This document shows positions 7,593 through 15,786 of a stretch of DNA of 64,000 nucleotides, one piece after another (within the stretch, counting starts at the first letter, position 1; every line of letters starts with the position of its first letter). The notes under the pieces were generated by a model. It saw only the letters and a program-made list of their open reading frames with translations. It was not told the DNA's origin and did not search any database. The stretch is from Kiritimatiellia bacterium (GTDB taxonomy: Bacteria; Verrucomicrobiota; Kiritimatiellia; JAFGHX01), in the NCBI GenBank assembly GCA_016929905.1, contig JAFGHX010000462.1:1-64000 (forward strand), read 5' to 3'. Made by a program: the position numbers and the translations under genes.

Positions 7593-7670
7593 GCGAAGGC
7601 GGGTCGTAATCTTTGTCGACCCCGCCGCTGCGGCGGGGGTTCTCGATCAAGTTCTCGGGGAAGTTTCAGG
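7593..7670. repeat. Composite repeat, copy B
   Basis: Short version of the element at 77-260. It has the same start GCGAAGGCGGGTCGTAA, the same GC palindrome (CCCGCCGC/GCGGCGGG), then only about two TTCTCG 12-mers and the same end GGGGAAGTTTCAGG. The flanks differ between copies, so it behaves like a dispersed element with an internal variable-number array. Confidence 0.85.
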
Positions 7671-7770
7671 TCAGGCGCGCCCCCGCGGCGCCGGGTGCCC
7701 GCCTGACTTCGGACTTCAACCATCCAAATCCGCGAGTCGCACCCGCGCATTTCACCGGCTCCTTTCCCTG

Positions 7771-7799
7771 TTGACATCGCCATGGCACGCCGCTAGCAT
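7771..7799 (+). promoter_or_regulatory. ppdK promoter: overlapping sigma-70 and sigma-54 type sites
   Basis: A consensus TTGACA (7771-7776), a 17-bp spacer and TAGCAT (7794-7799) form a good sigma-70 promoter. The same DNA reads TGGCACG-N4-TAGCAT (7783-7799), with GG at 7784-7785 and GC at 7796-7797 exactly ten bases apart, as in sigma-54 -24/-12 elements. Either would start near 7807-7810, leaving a leader of about 135 nt. Which is used cannot be decided from sequence. Confidence 0.6.
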
Positions 7800-7943
7800 A
7801 TCGGGGCCAGGTATCTGGGGGCGGAACAGAGCGTCGAAGGCACTCCCGCCCGGCTGAATCCGAGTCTGTCCGCCGGGTGCATATGCCGCCGGCTGCCAAG
7901 GACTTCAGATCTTCGCACACCACAACCACGAGGGAGATGCGGC

Positions 7944-10685
7944 ATGTCGAAAGGCAAGAAGAAAGCCAGTCCGAAACGCGCGAAGTACGTCTATTTCTTT
8001 GGGAAAAGTCGTGCCGACGGTACGGCAAAAATGAAGAACCTGCTCGGCGGCAAGGGCGCAAACCTGGCCGAGATGAGCCGGCTGGGCCTGCCGGTACCGG
8101 CCGGGTTCACGATTACGACGGACTGCTGCACGGAGTATTTCAACAACGGCATGACGTTCCCTGCCGGGCTCAAGCAGGAGGTCGAGCGGTATCTGAAGCG
8201 CGTTGAGAAAGAGATGGGGATGACGTTCGGCGACCCGAAGAATCCCCTGCTCGTTTCCTGCCGTTCCGGCGCCAGGCAGTCGATGCCCGGCATGATGGAA
8301 ACCGTCCTGAATATCGGCCTGTGCTCCAAAACGATCCCGGGCCTCATCGCGAAGACCGGCAACGAACGTTTTGTCTGGGATGCCTACCGCCGCCTGATCA
8401 CGATGTACTCGGACGTCGTGATGGAGAAGGCCGAGGACATCGAGCCGAAAGAGGGCCAGGGGATTCGGGTCCAGCTCGAGCAGCTGATGGACGCGGTGAA
8501 GAAGGCGAAAGACTACAAGGGCGACACCGACCTGACGGCGCGCGACCTGAAGCGGCTGTGCGAAGACTACAAGAAGTGCGTCAAACGGGTGCTCGGCAAA
8601 GCTTTCCCGGACGACCCGATGCAGCAGCTCTGGGGCGGAATTGGCGCCGTGTTCAAGAGCTGGAACGGACGGCGCGCGGTCGCGTATCGGCGCATCGAAG
8701 GCATTCCGGGCGTCTGGGGCACGGCCACAAACGTACAGACGATGGTCTTCGGCAATATGGGCAATACGTCCGCGACCGGGGTCGCCTTCACCCGCAACCC
8801 CGCCACCGGCGAGCGCAAGTTCTACGGAGAATGGCTGCCCAACGCGCAGGGCGAAGACGTCGTGGCGGGCATCCGGACCCCGAACCCGCTGAACGAATCG
8901 ACAAAGACGGAACACAACGCACGCCTCCCTTCTCTCGAGAAGGCCATGCGCAGGGTCTACCGGGAATTGGATGGGATTCAGAAGCATCTGGAACGCCACT
9001 ACCGCGACATGCAGGACATCGAATTCACGATTCAGGAAGGCAAGCTCTACATCCTGCAGACGCGCGTAGGCAAGCGGACCGGCACGGCCGCGCTGAACAT
9101 GGCGATGGACATGCTGAAGGAGAAGCTGATCGACGAAAGAACGGCCGTCACCCGCCTGAAGCCGGAACAGCTCGACGAGCTGCTGCATCCAGTCGTCGAC
9201 CCCGCTGCGGAAAAGAAAGTGAAGGTTCTGGCCAAGGGCCTGCCGGCGGGGCCGGGCGGCGCATTCGGGCAGGTCGTCTTCACGGCGGCCGCGGCGGTCG
9301 AGTGGGTCAAGCGCGGCCAGCAGGTCCTCCTCGTGCGCGAAGAGACCAACCCCGAAGACGTGGAAGGCATGCGCGCGGCGGCGGGCATTCTGACCGCACG
9401 CGGCGGCATGACCAGCCACGCGGCGCTCGTCGCGCGCGGCTGGGGCAAGTGCTGCATCGTCGGCGCCAGCTCGATCCACGTCCAGTCCGCGGCCAAGCAG
9501 ATGGTGATCGACGGCAAGACCTTCAAGGAAGGCGCGGTCATGACCTTGAATGGGACGAAAGGCAACGTCTACGCCGGACAGCTCGCGATGATTGACGCCT
9601 CGGAGAACCCGCGCTTCCAGAAGTTCATGCAATTGGTCGACAAGTACCGCACGCTCGGCGTGCGCACCAACGCCGACACGCCGGAAGACGCGAGGGTCGC
9701 CCGCGGCTTCGGAGCGGAAGGCATCGGCCTGTTCCGGACCGAACACATGTTCTACGGCGAGGGCAGCGAAAAGGCGCTGTTCCTGTTGCGCAAGATGATC
9801 CTGAGCAATACGCCGCCCGAACGGCGCCGGGCGCTCGACGAACTGTTCCCGTTCGTGAAGCACGATGTGAAAGCCACGCTCCAGGCCATGAACGGGCTGC
9901 CGGTGACGTTCCGGCTGCTGGACCCGCCTCTGCACGAATTCGTGCCGCGCGACCCGAAGAACCAGAAGGAGCTTGCCGACAGCCTGGGCATCAGCGTCAA
10001 GGACGTGAAGAGCCGCGGCGAGGCCCTGCACGAGACGAACCCGATGATGGGGCATCGCGGGGTGCGGCTCGGCATCACCTACCCCGAGGTGGCCGAGATG
10101 CAGGTGCGCGCCATCTTTGAGGCGACGGCCGAACTGCTGAAGGCCGGCAAGAAGCCGCAGCCGGAGATCATGATCCCCGTCACGTGCGAGGCGCAGGAAC
10201 TGACGGCACAGAATGCGATCATCGATCGCGTTCACAAGGAGGTCACCGCCAAGTTCAAGCTCAAGAAGCTCGATTACCTGCGCGGGACCATGATCGAAAT
10301 CCCGCGCGCCTGCCTGCTGGCCGACCGCATGGCGCAGAGCGCGCAGTTCTTCTCGTTCGGTACCAACGACCTCACGCAGATGGGGTTCGGGTTCAGCCGC
10401 GATGACATCGGCGGGTTCCTGGGCGATTACCTGGACAAGAAGATCCTCGCGGCGGATCCGTTCCAAACCATCGATCAGGACGGGATCGGGCAGCTCGTCG
10501 AGATGGCCGTTCAGAAGGGGCGCCGAACGCGGAAGGACCTGAAGATCGGCATCTGCGGCGAGCAGGGCGGCGATCCGGCCTCCGTCGAGTTCTGCTTCCG
10601 AACCGGGCTGAACTATGTCAGCTGCAGCCCCTATCGGGTGCCGATCGCCCGGCTCGCGGCCGCCCAAGCCGCCATCGGGAAGTGA
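7944..10685 (+). CDS. ppdK: Pyruvate, phosphate dikinase
   Basis: Interconverts pyruvate + ATP + Pi and PEP + AMP + PPi, for PEP-pyruvate cycling in glycolysis or gluconeogenesis. The 913-residue protein has the full three-domain layout. An N-terminal ATP-grasp part (LLGGKGANLAEMSRLGLPVP, CRSGARQSMPGMMETVLNIG) is followed by the swivelling phospho-His domain with catalytic His in GGMTSHAALVARGWGKC, then the TIM-barrel PEP domain with GTNDLTQMGFGFSRDD and active-site Cys in ICGEQGGDPASVEFC. The first residues are a Lys-rich leader (MSKGKKKASPKRAK). A GGGAG ribosome site precedes the ATG. It is transcribed alone; uvrB converges on it from the other side of a palindromic element. Confidence 0.97.
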   Translation: MSKGKKKASPKRAKYVYFFGKSRADGTAKMKNLLGGKGANLAEMSRLGLPVPAGFTITTDCCTEYFNNGMTFPAGLKQEVERYLKRVEKEMGMTFGDPKNPLLVSCRSGARQSMPGMMETVLNIGLCSKTIPGLIAKTGNERFVWDAYRRLITMYSDVVMEKAEDIEPKEGQGIRVQLEQLMDAVKKAKDYKGDTDLTARDLKRLCEDYKKCVKRVLGKAFPDDPMQQLWGGIGAVFKSWNGRRAVAYRRIEGIPGVWGTATNVQTMVFGNMGNTSATGVAFTRNPATGERKFYGEWLPNAQGEDVVAGIRTPNPLNESTKTEHNARLPSLEKAMRRVYRELDGIQKHLERHYRDMQDIEFTIQEGKLYILQTRVGKRTGTAALNMAMDMLKEKLIDERTAVTRLKPEQLDELLHPVVDPAAEKKVKVLAKGLPAGPGGAFGQVVFTAAAAVEWVKRGQQVLLVREETNPEDVEGMRAAAGILTARGGMTSHAALVARGWGKCCIVGASSIHVQSAAKQMVIDGKTFKEGAVMTLNGTKGNVYAGQLAMIDASENPRFQKFMQLVDKYRTLGVRTNADTPEDARVARGFGAEGIGLFRTEHMFYGEGSEKALFLLRKMILSNTPPERRRALDELFPFVKHDVKATLQAMNGLPVTFRLLDPPLHEFVPRDPKNQKELADSLGISVKDVKSRGEALHETNPMMGHRGVRLGITYPEVAEMQVRAIFEATAELLKAGKKPQPEIMIPVTCEAQELTAQNAIIDRVHKEVTAKFKLKKLDYLRGTMIEIPRACLLADRMAQSAQFFSFGTNDLTQMGFGFSRDDIGGFLGDYLDKKILAADPFQTIDQDGIGQLVEMAVQKGRRTRKDLKIGICGEQGGDPASVEFCFRTGLNYVSCSPYRVPIARLAAAQAAIGK

Positions 10686-10774
10686 GGGTAGCGCGGCGCG
10701 GCCCTTCTCTGCCCGCGAAAGTGCGCGAAAACGGACGCGAAATGTGGCGCGTTCACGACGATACGGTCAGCCCT

Positions 10775-10856
10775 GCAGCAACTTTGAACTGTTTGCGCCA
10801 TGTTGTCACATATGGGACCGGGCGGTACCCCGGCGCAAACAACTCAAAGTTGCTGC
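10775..10856. repeat. Large hairpin 1 (25-bp arms, 32-nt loop)
   Basis: The left arm 10775-10799 (GCAGCAACTTTGA...) pairs with the right arm 10832-10856 (...TCAAAGTTGCTGC), 23 of 25 positions. The apical 32 nt contain GGGACC/GGTACCC, which can form a second short stem with one bulged base. Confidence 0.9.
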
Positions 10857-10889
10857 GTCCGCATTGACGATCCTGAACAACAGGCGTTC

Positions 10890-10981
10890 GTTGCGGGAAT
10901 CGAGGGTTGCCACGACGCTCATAGCCCGCGTCTTGCCCATTGGCAACGTGGCGTCGTGGCAACCCTTTCGATTCCCGCAAC
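10890..10981. repeat. Large hairpin 2 (29/31-bp arms, 32-nt loop)
   Basis: The left arm 10890-10918 (GTTGCGGGAATCGA...) pairs with the right arm 10951-10981 (...TCGATTCCCGCAAC) along its full length, except for a two-base bulge. The apical 32 nt contain TTGCC-N4-GGCAA. Loop length equals that of hairpin 1 although the sequences differ. Confidence 0.9.
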
Positions 10982-11143
10982 AACTGTCCGGCGGCCGAAC
11001 GCGCCAGCGGCAGGTCAAACACCGCTTTGCGGTCTCTGTGAGCTCGAGCGAGTCCCCGAGCGGGCGAGAAATTCATCCTCCTTTCGCGTCTCTTTCGCGC
11101 CCTTTCGCGGGCAACTCCACCCCCGGCCGCGGGCCGGCGCCGC

Positions 11144-13312
11144 TCACGGCTCGCGCGAGGAGCCCTTCCGGCGCTTGCGCCGCGTCTTGCCGCCCGATTC
11201 CTTCGCCCGCTTCCGGCGCGGTTCCGGCGCGCTCACCGACGGCAGCCGGTGCCGGCGCGCACCGTAGCGACGCGCGCCCGCCAGCGGGATGCCCGCCCCC
11301 GCCGGCGCCCCCCGCTTCGGCGCACCTGCCGCACCGTCGCCCGATGCCGCCTTCAATTCCTGAATCTGATCGCGCAGCATCGCCGCTCGCTCGAACTCCA
11401 GCGCCTCCGCCGCCTCGAGCATCTCCTTCTCCAACTCCTGCAACGCACGGTGCACGTCGTAGACGGCGCCGCCCTCCCGAACCACCCGCTCCTCGATCCG
11501 CTCCGCCTGCTGCCGGCTCGTGAGTCCGGCCTGGATCTCCTTCACAATGCTGCGCGGCGTGATGTGATGCCGCTCGTTGTACGCCGTCTGGATCGCACGC
11601 CGGCGGTCGGTCACCTCGATCATGTTCCGCATCGACTCCGTCATCCGGTCCGCATACAGAATCACCATCCCGCCGACATTCCGCGCCGCGCGGCCCGCCG
11701 TCTGGATCAAAGCACGCTCCGAACGCAGGAACCCTTCCTTGTCCGCGTCAAGAATCGCGACCAGCGAGACCTCCGGCAGGTCCAGCCCTTCGCGCAGCAG
11801 ATTGATGCCGACCAGGCAGTCGAATTCCGCCTTGCGCAGACTGCGCAGAATTTCGACCCGCTCGATCGCGTCGATCTCCGAATGCAGATACTCCACCCGC
11901 AGGCCGAGGTCGCGCAGATAGTCCGAGAGATCCTCGGCCGTACGCTTGGTCAGCGTCGTGACCAACACCCGTTCCTGCCGCTCCGCGCGACGGCGGACTT
12001 CCTCGACGAGATCATCGATCTGCCCGGCGAGCGGGCGCACCTCCACGGGCGGATCGACCAGGCCCGTGGGCCGCACCACAAGCTGAGTCGAGGCCGGCGC
12101 GACCTCCAGCTCGAACGGGCCGGGTGTCGCGCTGGTGAAGAGGATCGGCCCGACCGCATCGAGGAATTCCCCGAAATTCAGCGGGCGGTTGTCTTTGGCG
12201 GACGGCAGCCGGAACCCATGTTCGACCAGCGTCTCTTTCCGCGCCTGGTCCCCGTTGTACATGCCGCGCAGTTGCGGAATGGTCACGTGCGATTCGTCGA
12301 TGATCGTCAGGAACTCCTCCGGAAAATAGTCCAGCAGCGTGGCGGGCGGCTCGCCCGCCGCGCGCCCGCTCAGGTGGCGCGAGTAGTTCTCGATCCCCGC
12401 GCAGTACCCCATCTCGCGCAGCATTTCCATGTCGTACTTCGTCCGCATCTGCAGCCGCTGCGCCTCGAGCAGTTTGCCGCGGTCCTCGAACCACTTCACT
12501 CGCTCCGCCAGTTCCGCAAGAATCCCGTCGATCGCACGCTCCACCTTGTCGTACGGCATCACAAAGTGTTTCGCCGGCGAGATGACCGCATGGTCCAGCT
12601 CGCCGACCGCATGGCCGGTGAGCGGGTCGACCGCCTGGATCCCTTCCACCTCGTCGCCGAACAGGGCCACCCGCACAATGTGTGCGTCGTAGGAGGGAAA
12701 CACGTCCAGGATGTCGCCTCGCACCCGGAAGGTGCCCGGCTCCGGATCGTAATCGTTGCGCAGATACTGAATGTCGACCAGCTTGCGCAGCACGGCGTCG
12801 CGTTCAATCCGCTCGCCGACCTTCAGCGCCACCACCATCTCCTGGTAGTCCTCCGGCGAACCCAGCCCATAGATGCAGGAAACCGACGCCACGATCACCA
12901 CATCCTCGCGGTTGAGCAACGAATTCGTCGCCGACAGACGCAGCCGTTCGATCTCATCGTTGATCGACGCGTCCTTCTCGATGTAGGTGTCCGTCTGCGG
13001 AATGTAGGCTTCGGGTTGGTAGTAGTCGTAGTAGCTGACGAAATACTCGACAGCGTTCTCGGGGAAAAGCCCTTTCAGCTCGCTGTAGAGCTGGGCCGCC
13101 AGGGTCTTGTTGTGCGAGATGACGATCGCCGGCCGGCCCCAGCGCGCGATCACGTTGGCCACCGTGAAGGTCTTGCCGGAGCCGGTCACCCCTTCCAGCG
13201 TCTGGAACCGCGTACCGGCGTCTAACCCCCTGCCCAGCGCCGCAATCGCTTCCGGCTGGTCGCCGGTCGGCTCGTACGGGGCGCTCAGTTTGAATGCCGT
13301 CTTCGATGGCAT
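11144..13312 (-). CDS. uvrB: Excinuclease ABC subunit UvrB
   Basis: Damage-verification helicase of nucleotide excision repair, working with UvrA and UvrC. From the chosen ATG (MPSKTAFKLSAPYEPTGDQP) it is 722 residues. It has Walker A GVTGSGKTFTVAN, the beta-hairpin region YYDYYQPEAYIPQTDTYIEK, DESH as Walker B, helicase motif VI (QTAGRAARN) and the C-terminal UVR coiled-coil (LEKEMLEAAEALEFERAAML) that contacts UvrC. About 60 Arg/Lys/Gly/Pro residues follow the UVR motif, beyond the usual end. A start seven codons upstream is possible, but the chosen ATG has ACGGAG about 10 nt before it. It begins 17 bp after the nadA stop and is probably co-transcribed with it. Confidence 0.96.
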   Translation of the reverse strand: MPSKTAFKLSAPYEPTGDQPEAIAALGRGLDAGTRFQTLEGVTGSGKTFTVANVIARWGRPAIVISHNKTLAAQLYSELKGLFPENAVEYFVSYYDYYQPEAYIPQTDTYIEKDASINDEIERLRLSATNSLLNREDVVIVASVSCIYGLGSPEDYQEMVVALKVGERIERDAVLRKLVDIQYLRNDYDPEPGTFRVRGDILDVFPSYDAHIVRVALFGDEVEGIQAVDPLTGHAVGELDHAVISPAKHFVMPYDKVERAIDGILAELAERVKWFEDRGKLLEAQRLQMRTKYDMEMLREMGYCAGIENYSRHLSGRAAGEPPATLLDYFPEEFLTIIDESHVTIPQLRGMYNGDQARKETLVEHGFRLPSAKDNRPLNFGEFLDAVGPILFTSATPGPFELEVAPASTQLVVRPTGLVDPPVEVRPLAGQIDDLVEEVRRRAERQERVLVTTLTKRTAEDLSDYLRDLGLRVEYLHSEIDAIERVEILRSLRKAEFDCLVGINLLREGLDLPEVSLVAILDADKEGFLRSERALIQTAGRAARNVGGMVILYADRMTESMRNMIEVTDRRRAIQTAYNERHHITPRSIVKEIQAGLTSRQQAERIEERVVREGGAVYDVHRALQELEKEMLEAAEALEFERAAMLRDQIQELKAASGDGAAGAPKRGAPAGAGIPLAGARRYGARRHRLPSVSAPEPRRKRAKESGGKTRRKRRKGSSREP

Positions 13313-13329
13313 GGACAGACCGCTCCGTC

Positions 13330-14355
13330 TCACCCCAATTCAAGCATCCGTTCCAGGCAGGCCCTGGCGGGCCGCGCGGTCTGTTCGCGGACGCGTACGA
13401 TGTTCTCGTCCGGCCACGACTGGAGCAGTGCGAGCAGGTTCTGTTCCGTCGTGCGGGCCATGTTGCCGCAGACCGACTGCGCCAGGGCCCGGACCGCGAC
13501 CCGGCCGGCGTGCTCGTCGGCCAGGCGCGAGACGAAGTGCAGTTCGGTCCCGATGACGATCGTCGAGCCGCGCGGCGCGTCCTTCACATACCGGACAATC
13601 TGCGCCGTCGAACCGTGCGCATCCGCGGCGCGTGCCGCTTCCCGCGGCACTTCCGGGTGCACAATGATCTTCGCCTCCGGCAGACGCTCCCGCACAGCCC
13701 GGATCTGGTCAATGCCGAAACTCGTGTGAACGTGACAGTAGCCTTTCCACACGACGACCCGCGCGGCGCGCAGCGCCGCGCGGCCGGGCCGCGTCCCGCC
13801 GGGCTCAGGATCGTAAACCGCCACCGCCCCATCCGGGATACCGAGATCGGCCGCCGTGTTCACGCCAAGATGTTCGTCCGGCAGGAAGAAAACGCGCTTG
13901 CCCTGCCCGAAGACCCACTCGAAAACCTTGGCGGCGTTGCTCGACGTGCACGCACTGCCGCCCGCTTCGCCGCAAAAGGCCTTGATCGCCGCGCTGCTGT
14001 TCACGTAAACGACCGGCAGCCAATCGCCGCCCTGCTCGCACAGGGCGCTCCAGGCGACCCGGACCTGCTCCTCCGTCGCCATGTCCGCCATCGGACAACC
14101 CGCGCGCACATCCGGCATATAGACCGTCTGGTCCTCCGCCGTCAGCATCTCCGCGGTCTCCGCCATGAAATGGACGCCGCAGAAGACAATCCGCTCCGCC
14201 TCCTTCTCCCGCGCCGCGAGCCGGGCGAGTTCAAGCGAGTCGCCGATCGCGTCCGCATGCGCCACCACGCTCGGCCGCTGGTAGTGATGCGCCAGAATCA
14301 GCAGCCGGCGCCCCCACTCCCGGCGAATGTCCTCTATCGGCTTGCCCGCTTCCAT
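13330..14355 (-). CDS. nadA: Quinolinate synthase A
   Basis: [4Fe-4S] enzyme that condenses iminoaspartate with dihydroxyacetone phosphate to quinolinate in NAD synthesis, 341 residues. Family landmarks are LILAHHYQRPSVVAHADAIG, a first cluster Cys in IVFCGVHFMAETAEML, CTSSNAAKVFEW, and the final ligand in SVCGNMARTTEQNL. The frame is open 18 more codons upstream, but the -10 of a plausible promoter (14401-14406) overlaps that part, so the ATG of MEAGKPIEDIRREW is preferred. nadB and nadC are not nearby; uvrB follows directly. Confidence 0.94.
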   Translation of the reverse strand: MEAGKPIEDIRREWGRRLLILAHHYQRPSVVAHADAIGDSLELARLAAREKEAERIVFCGVHFMAETAEMLTAEDQTVYMPDVRAGCPMADMATEEQVRVAWSALCEQGGDWLPVVYVNSSAAIKAFCGEAGGSACTSSNAAKVFEWVFGQGKRVFFLPDEHLGVNTAADLGIPDGAVAVYDPEPGGTRPGRAALRAARVVVWKGYCHVHTSFGIDQIRAVRERLPEAKIIVHPEVPREAARAADAHGSTAQIVRYVKDAPRGSTIVIGTELHFVSRLADEHAGRVAVRALAQSVCGNMARTTEQNLLALLQSWPDENIVRVREQTARPARACLERMLELG

Positions 14356-14400
14356 CGCCAGCCCCGCTTCCCAAAGCCGCGTTCCAGGCCTTGTCGCACA

Positions 14401-14429
14401 AACATACAACCGACCGCCGCGCTTGTCGA
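14401..14429 (-). promoter_or_regulatory. Promoter of nadA-uvrB
   Basis: Minus strand: TCGACA -35 (14424-14429), a 17-bp spacer, and TATGTT -10 (14401-14406), about 45 bp before the chosen nadA ATG. Confidence 0.5.
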
Positions 14430-14519
14430 TTGCCGATTCACGCCGGATTCAGGGCCGCCCGGCCAAACCTTGCCAAATCCGCCGGACCGCCTAGAATGAC
14501 GCTGTTCGAAAAGCCAGAG

Positions 14520-14687
14520 GAACCACGAATGAACACAAATGGACTCGAATATCCGGCAGAAGAAAGGAGCCTTGCCATGGCTCTTGCATCGTTTGACCCA
14601 GAGTCGTCAGGTCTTCCAGAGCCGGACATTACCCCCGCTGCGCAAAACCCCCAACAATTTGTGTTCATTCGTGTTCATTCGTGGTTC
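14520..14687. repeat. Inverted ATTCGTG-decamer repeat pair
   Basis: The left arm 14520-14542 (GAACCACGAATGAACACAAA) and right arm 14658-14687 (TTTGTGTTCATTCGTG...GTGGTTC) are inverted copies of one motif. The right arm carries one extra GTGTTCATTC decamer. The 115 bp between them show no gene with support. The pair lies in the 498-bp divergent spacer between nadA and the glycosyltransferase gene. A single related copy is at 3371-3395. Confidence 0.85.
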
Positions 14688-14697
14688 ACCCCTTTTC

Positions 14698-14723
14698 GGA
14701 TGGCCTTTAGAATGGGGCCATCC
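14698..14723. promoter_or_regulatory. Palindrome upstream of the sigma-54 type site
   Basis: GGATGGCC (14698-14705) and GGCCATCC (14716-14723) form an 8-bp inverted repeat with a 10-bp centre. It is centred roughly 95-100 bp before the start predicted from the sigma-54 type site at 14782, so it is a candidate activator binding site. It could equally be a small hairpin of the repeat-rich spacer. Confidence 0.35.
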
Positions 14724-14781
14724 CCGTTGGATTCGCCGTATCGCCGGGACGCCGGGGACAGGGCCCCGGACGGACAGCCGA

Positions 14782-14798
14782 TGGCACGGAGCCTGCTA
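14782..14798 (+). promoter_or_regulatory. Sigma-54 type promoter of the GT9/radical SAM pair
   Basis: TGGCACGGAGCCTGCT has a perfect -24 element (TGGCACG, GG at 14783-14784) and GC at 14795-14796 with the required ten-base spacing. The predicted start near 14808 is about 45 nt before the ATG at 14854. Confidence 0.5.
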
Positions 14799-14853
14799 AT
14801 GAAGCGGGCCTGAAGGCCACATCGTGGGGCAAGGCCGTTGAGCCCGAGTCGTT

Positions 14854-15786
14854 ATGCAGCACAAGATCCTCATTGTGAAACTCGGCTATTCCGAGACACT
14901 GGTCCCGGAAGTCGGCCATACCTGCAGCCTCGGCGACGTGCTGCGCACCAGCGTGATTCTCCACCTGTACAAGGGCGCGCACGTGACGTGGCTCACCGAT
15001 GAAGCCGCCGTCCCCCTGCTGGAGGACAATCCCTACATCAACCGCATCCTGCGCTTCGACGTGATCAGCGTGCTGCAGCTGCTCAGCGAACGCTTCGACG
15101 TCGTCGTCAACCTCGAGAAGGTGCCCGGCGTCTGCGCCATGGTCAGCAAGATCAACGCCTGGCGGCATTTCGGATTCCGATTCGACCAGGAAACGGGCAC
15201 CGCCCAAGCCTACGAGGGCGCGCACGAAGCGCTGAAAATCGCCACCGAGGAAGACGCCAAGCGCCGCGCCGCTCGCGTCTGGGAAGACGTGCTGTTCTCC
15301 ATGCTCGGCGGCGACTGGCAGGGCGAAGGCTATATTCTCGGCTATCAGCCCAAAACCAGGCCCAGCTACGATATCGGCTTCAATATCCACGTCGGGCCGA
15401 AATACCCGCTCAAGGCTTGGCCGCTCGACCACTGGCGCAGGCTGGAAGAATTGCTCAACGGCAAATACTCCGTCACCCACCAGCAGCACCTCCACAACCT
15501 CAAGGGCTACATCGACTGGGTGAACACCTGCAGACTGCTGGTCACCAACGACTCGCTCGGCCTGCACCTGGGCTTGGCCCTGAAGAAGAAGGTCATCGCG
15601 CTGATCGGCCCCACGGCGTCTGAAAAGGATCTGCCGCCGCACGGACACTTGCGAATTCTCAAACCCCGCGTCGACCGTGACTGCATGCCCTGCTACCGCC
15701 AGGAGTGCGTCTGGGCCGACTCGTGCATGCGGCACATCACACCCGAAATGGTGCGCGACGCGATCGAGGCCTGGAGCACGGCATGA
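14854..15786 (+). CDS. Glycosyltransferase family 9 (heptosyltransferase-like)
   Basis: A 310-residue protein of the GT9 fold, which in characterised members transfers ADP-heptose to lipopolysaccharide core. Visible landmarks are the N-terminal beta strand ILIVKLGYSETL, the acceptor-side motif SLGDVLRTSVILHLYK, and the donor-binding C-terminal part LLVTNDSLGLHLGLALKKKV with ALIGPTASEK. The C-terminus has a cysteine cluster (CMPCYRQECVWADSCM), as in some GT9 members. The stop overlaps the ATG of the next gene (ATGA), so the two are translationally coupled. The ribosome site is weak. The real sugar and acceptor are not known; lipopolysaccharide or another cell-surface glycan is the likely context. 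Confidence 0.85.
   Translation: MQHKILIVKLGYSETLVPEVGHTCSLGDVLRTSVILHLYKGAHVTWLTDEAAVPLLEDNPYINRILRFDVISVLQLLSERFDVVVNLEKVPGVCAMVSKINAWRHFGFRFDQETGTAQAYEGAHEALKIATEEDAKRRAARVWEDVLFSMLGGDWQGEGYILGYQPKTRPSYDIGFNIHVGPKYPLKAWPLDHWRRLEELLNGKYSVTHQQHLHNLKGYIDWVNTCRLLVTNDSLGLHLGLALKKKVIALIGPTASEKDLPPHGHLRILKPRVDRDCMPCYRQECVWADSCMRHITPEMVRDAIEAWSTA

Larger units (their letters stand above)
10710..11113. repeat. Nested palindromic element with terminal inverted repeats and two large hairpins
   Basis: The 458-bp gap between convergent ppdK and uvrB holds no gene but a symmetrical element. Its outer arms at 10710-10742 and 11082-11113 are about 33-bp inverted repeats built of TTTCGCG iterations. Inside are two large hairpins: 10775-10856 (25-bp arms, two mismatches) and 10890-10981 (29/31-bp arms, one 2-nt bulge). 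Each hairpin has a 32-nt apical region with its own small stem. The stems are too long and lack T-runs for ordinary terminators, and no transposase is present. It may be a MITE-like or REP-like element, or a structured RNA/DNA barrier between convergent genes. Confidence 0.85.

Noticed and set aside
7905..10667. A 920-codon open frame opposite ppdK
   Set aside because: High-GC mirror frame of a clear PPDK gene. The translation is His/Arg/Asp-rich without any domain, and there is no ribosome site.
10775..10981. Integron attC sites
   Set aside because: The hairpins are about the right size, but the conserved RYYYAAC/GTTRRRY ends and extrahelical base pattern could not be found, and no integrase or gene cassette is near.
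10775..10981. Bidirectional terminators for ppdK and uvrB
   Set aside because: Arms of 25-31 bp with 32-nt loops and no T-run on either side do not fit intrinsic terminators.
10615..11523. Plus-strand frame after ppdK (302 codons)
   Set aside because: It crosses the palindromic element and the antisense of uvrB. Composition is Pro/Ala/Arg/Ser with no domain.
14543..14657. A peptide gene between the inverted decamer arms
   Set aside because: Two ATGs with an AGGAG are present, but the frame is short, continues into the right repeat arm and has no family signal.
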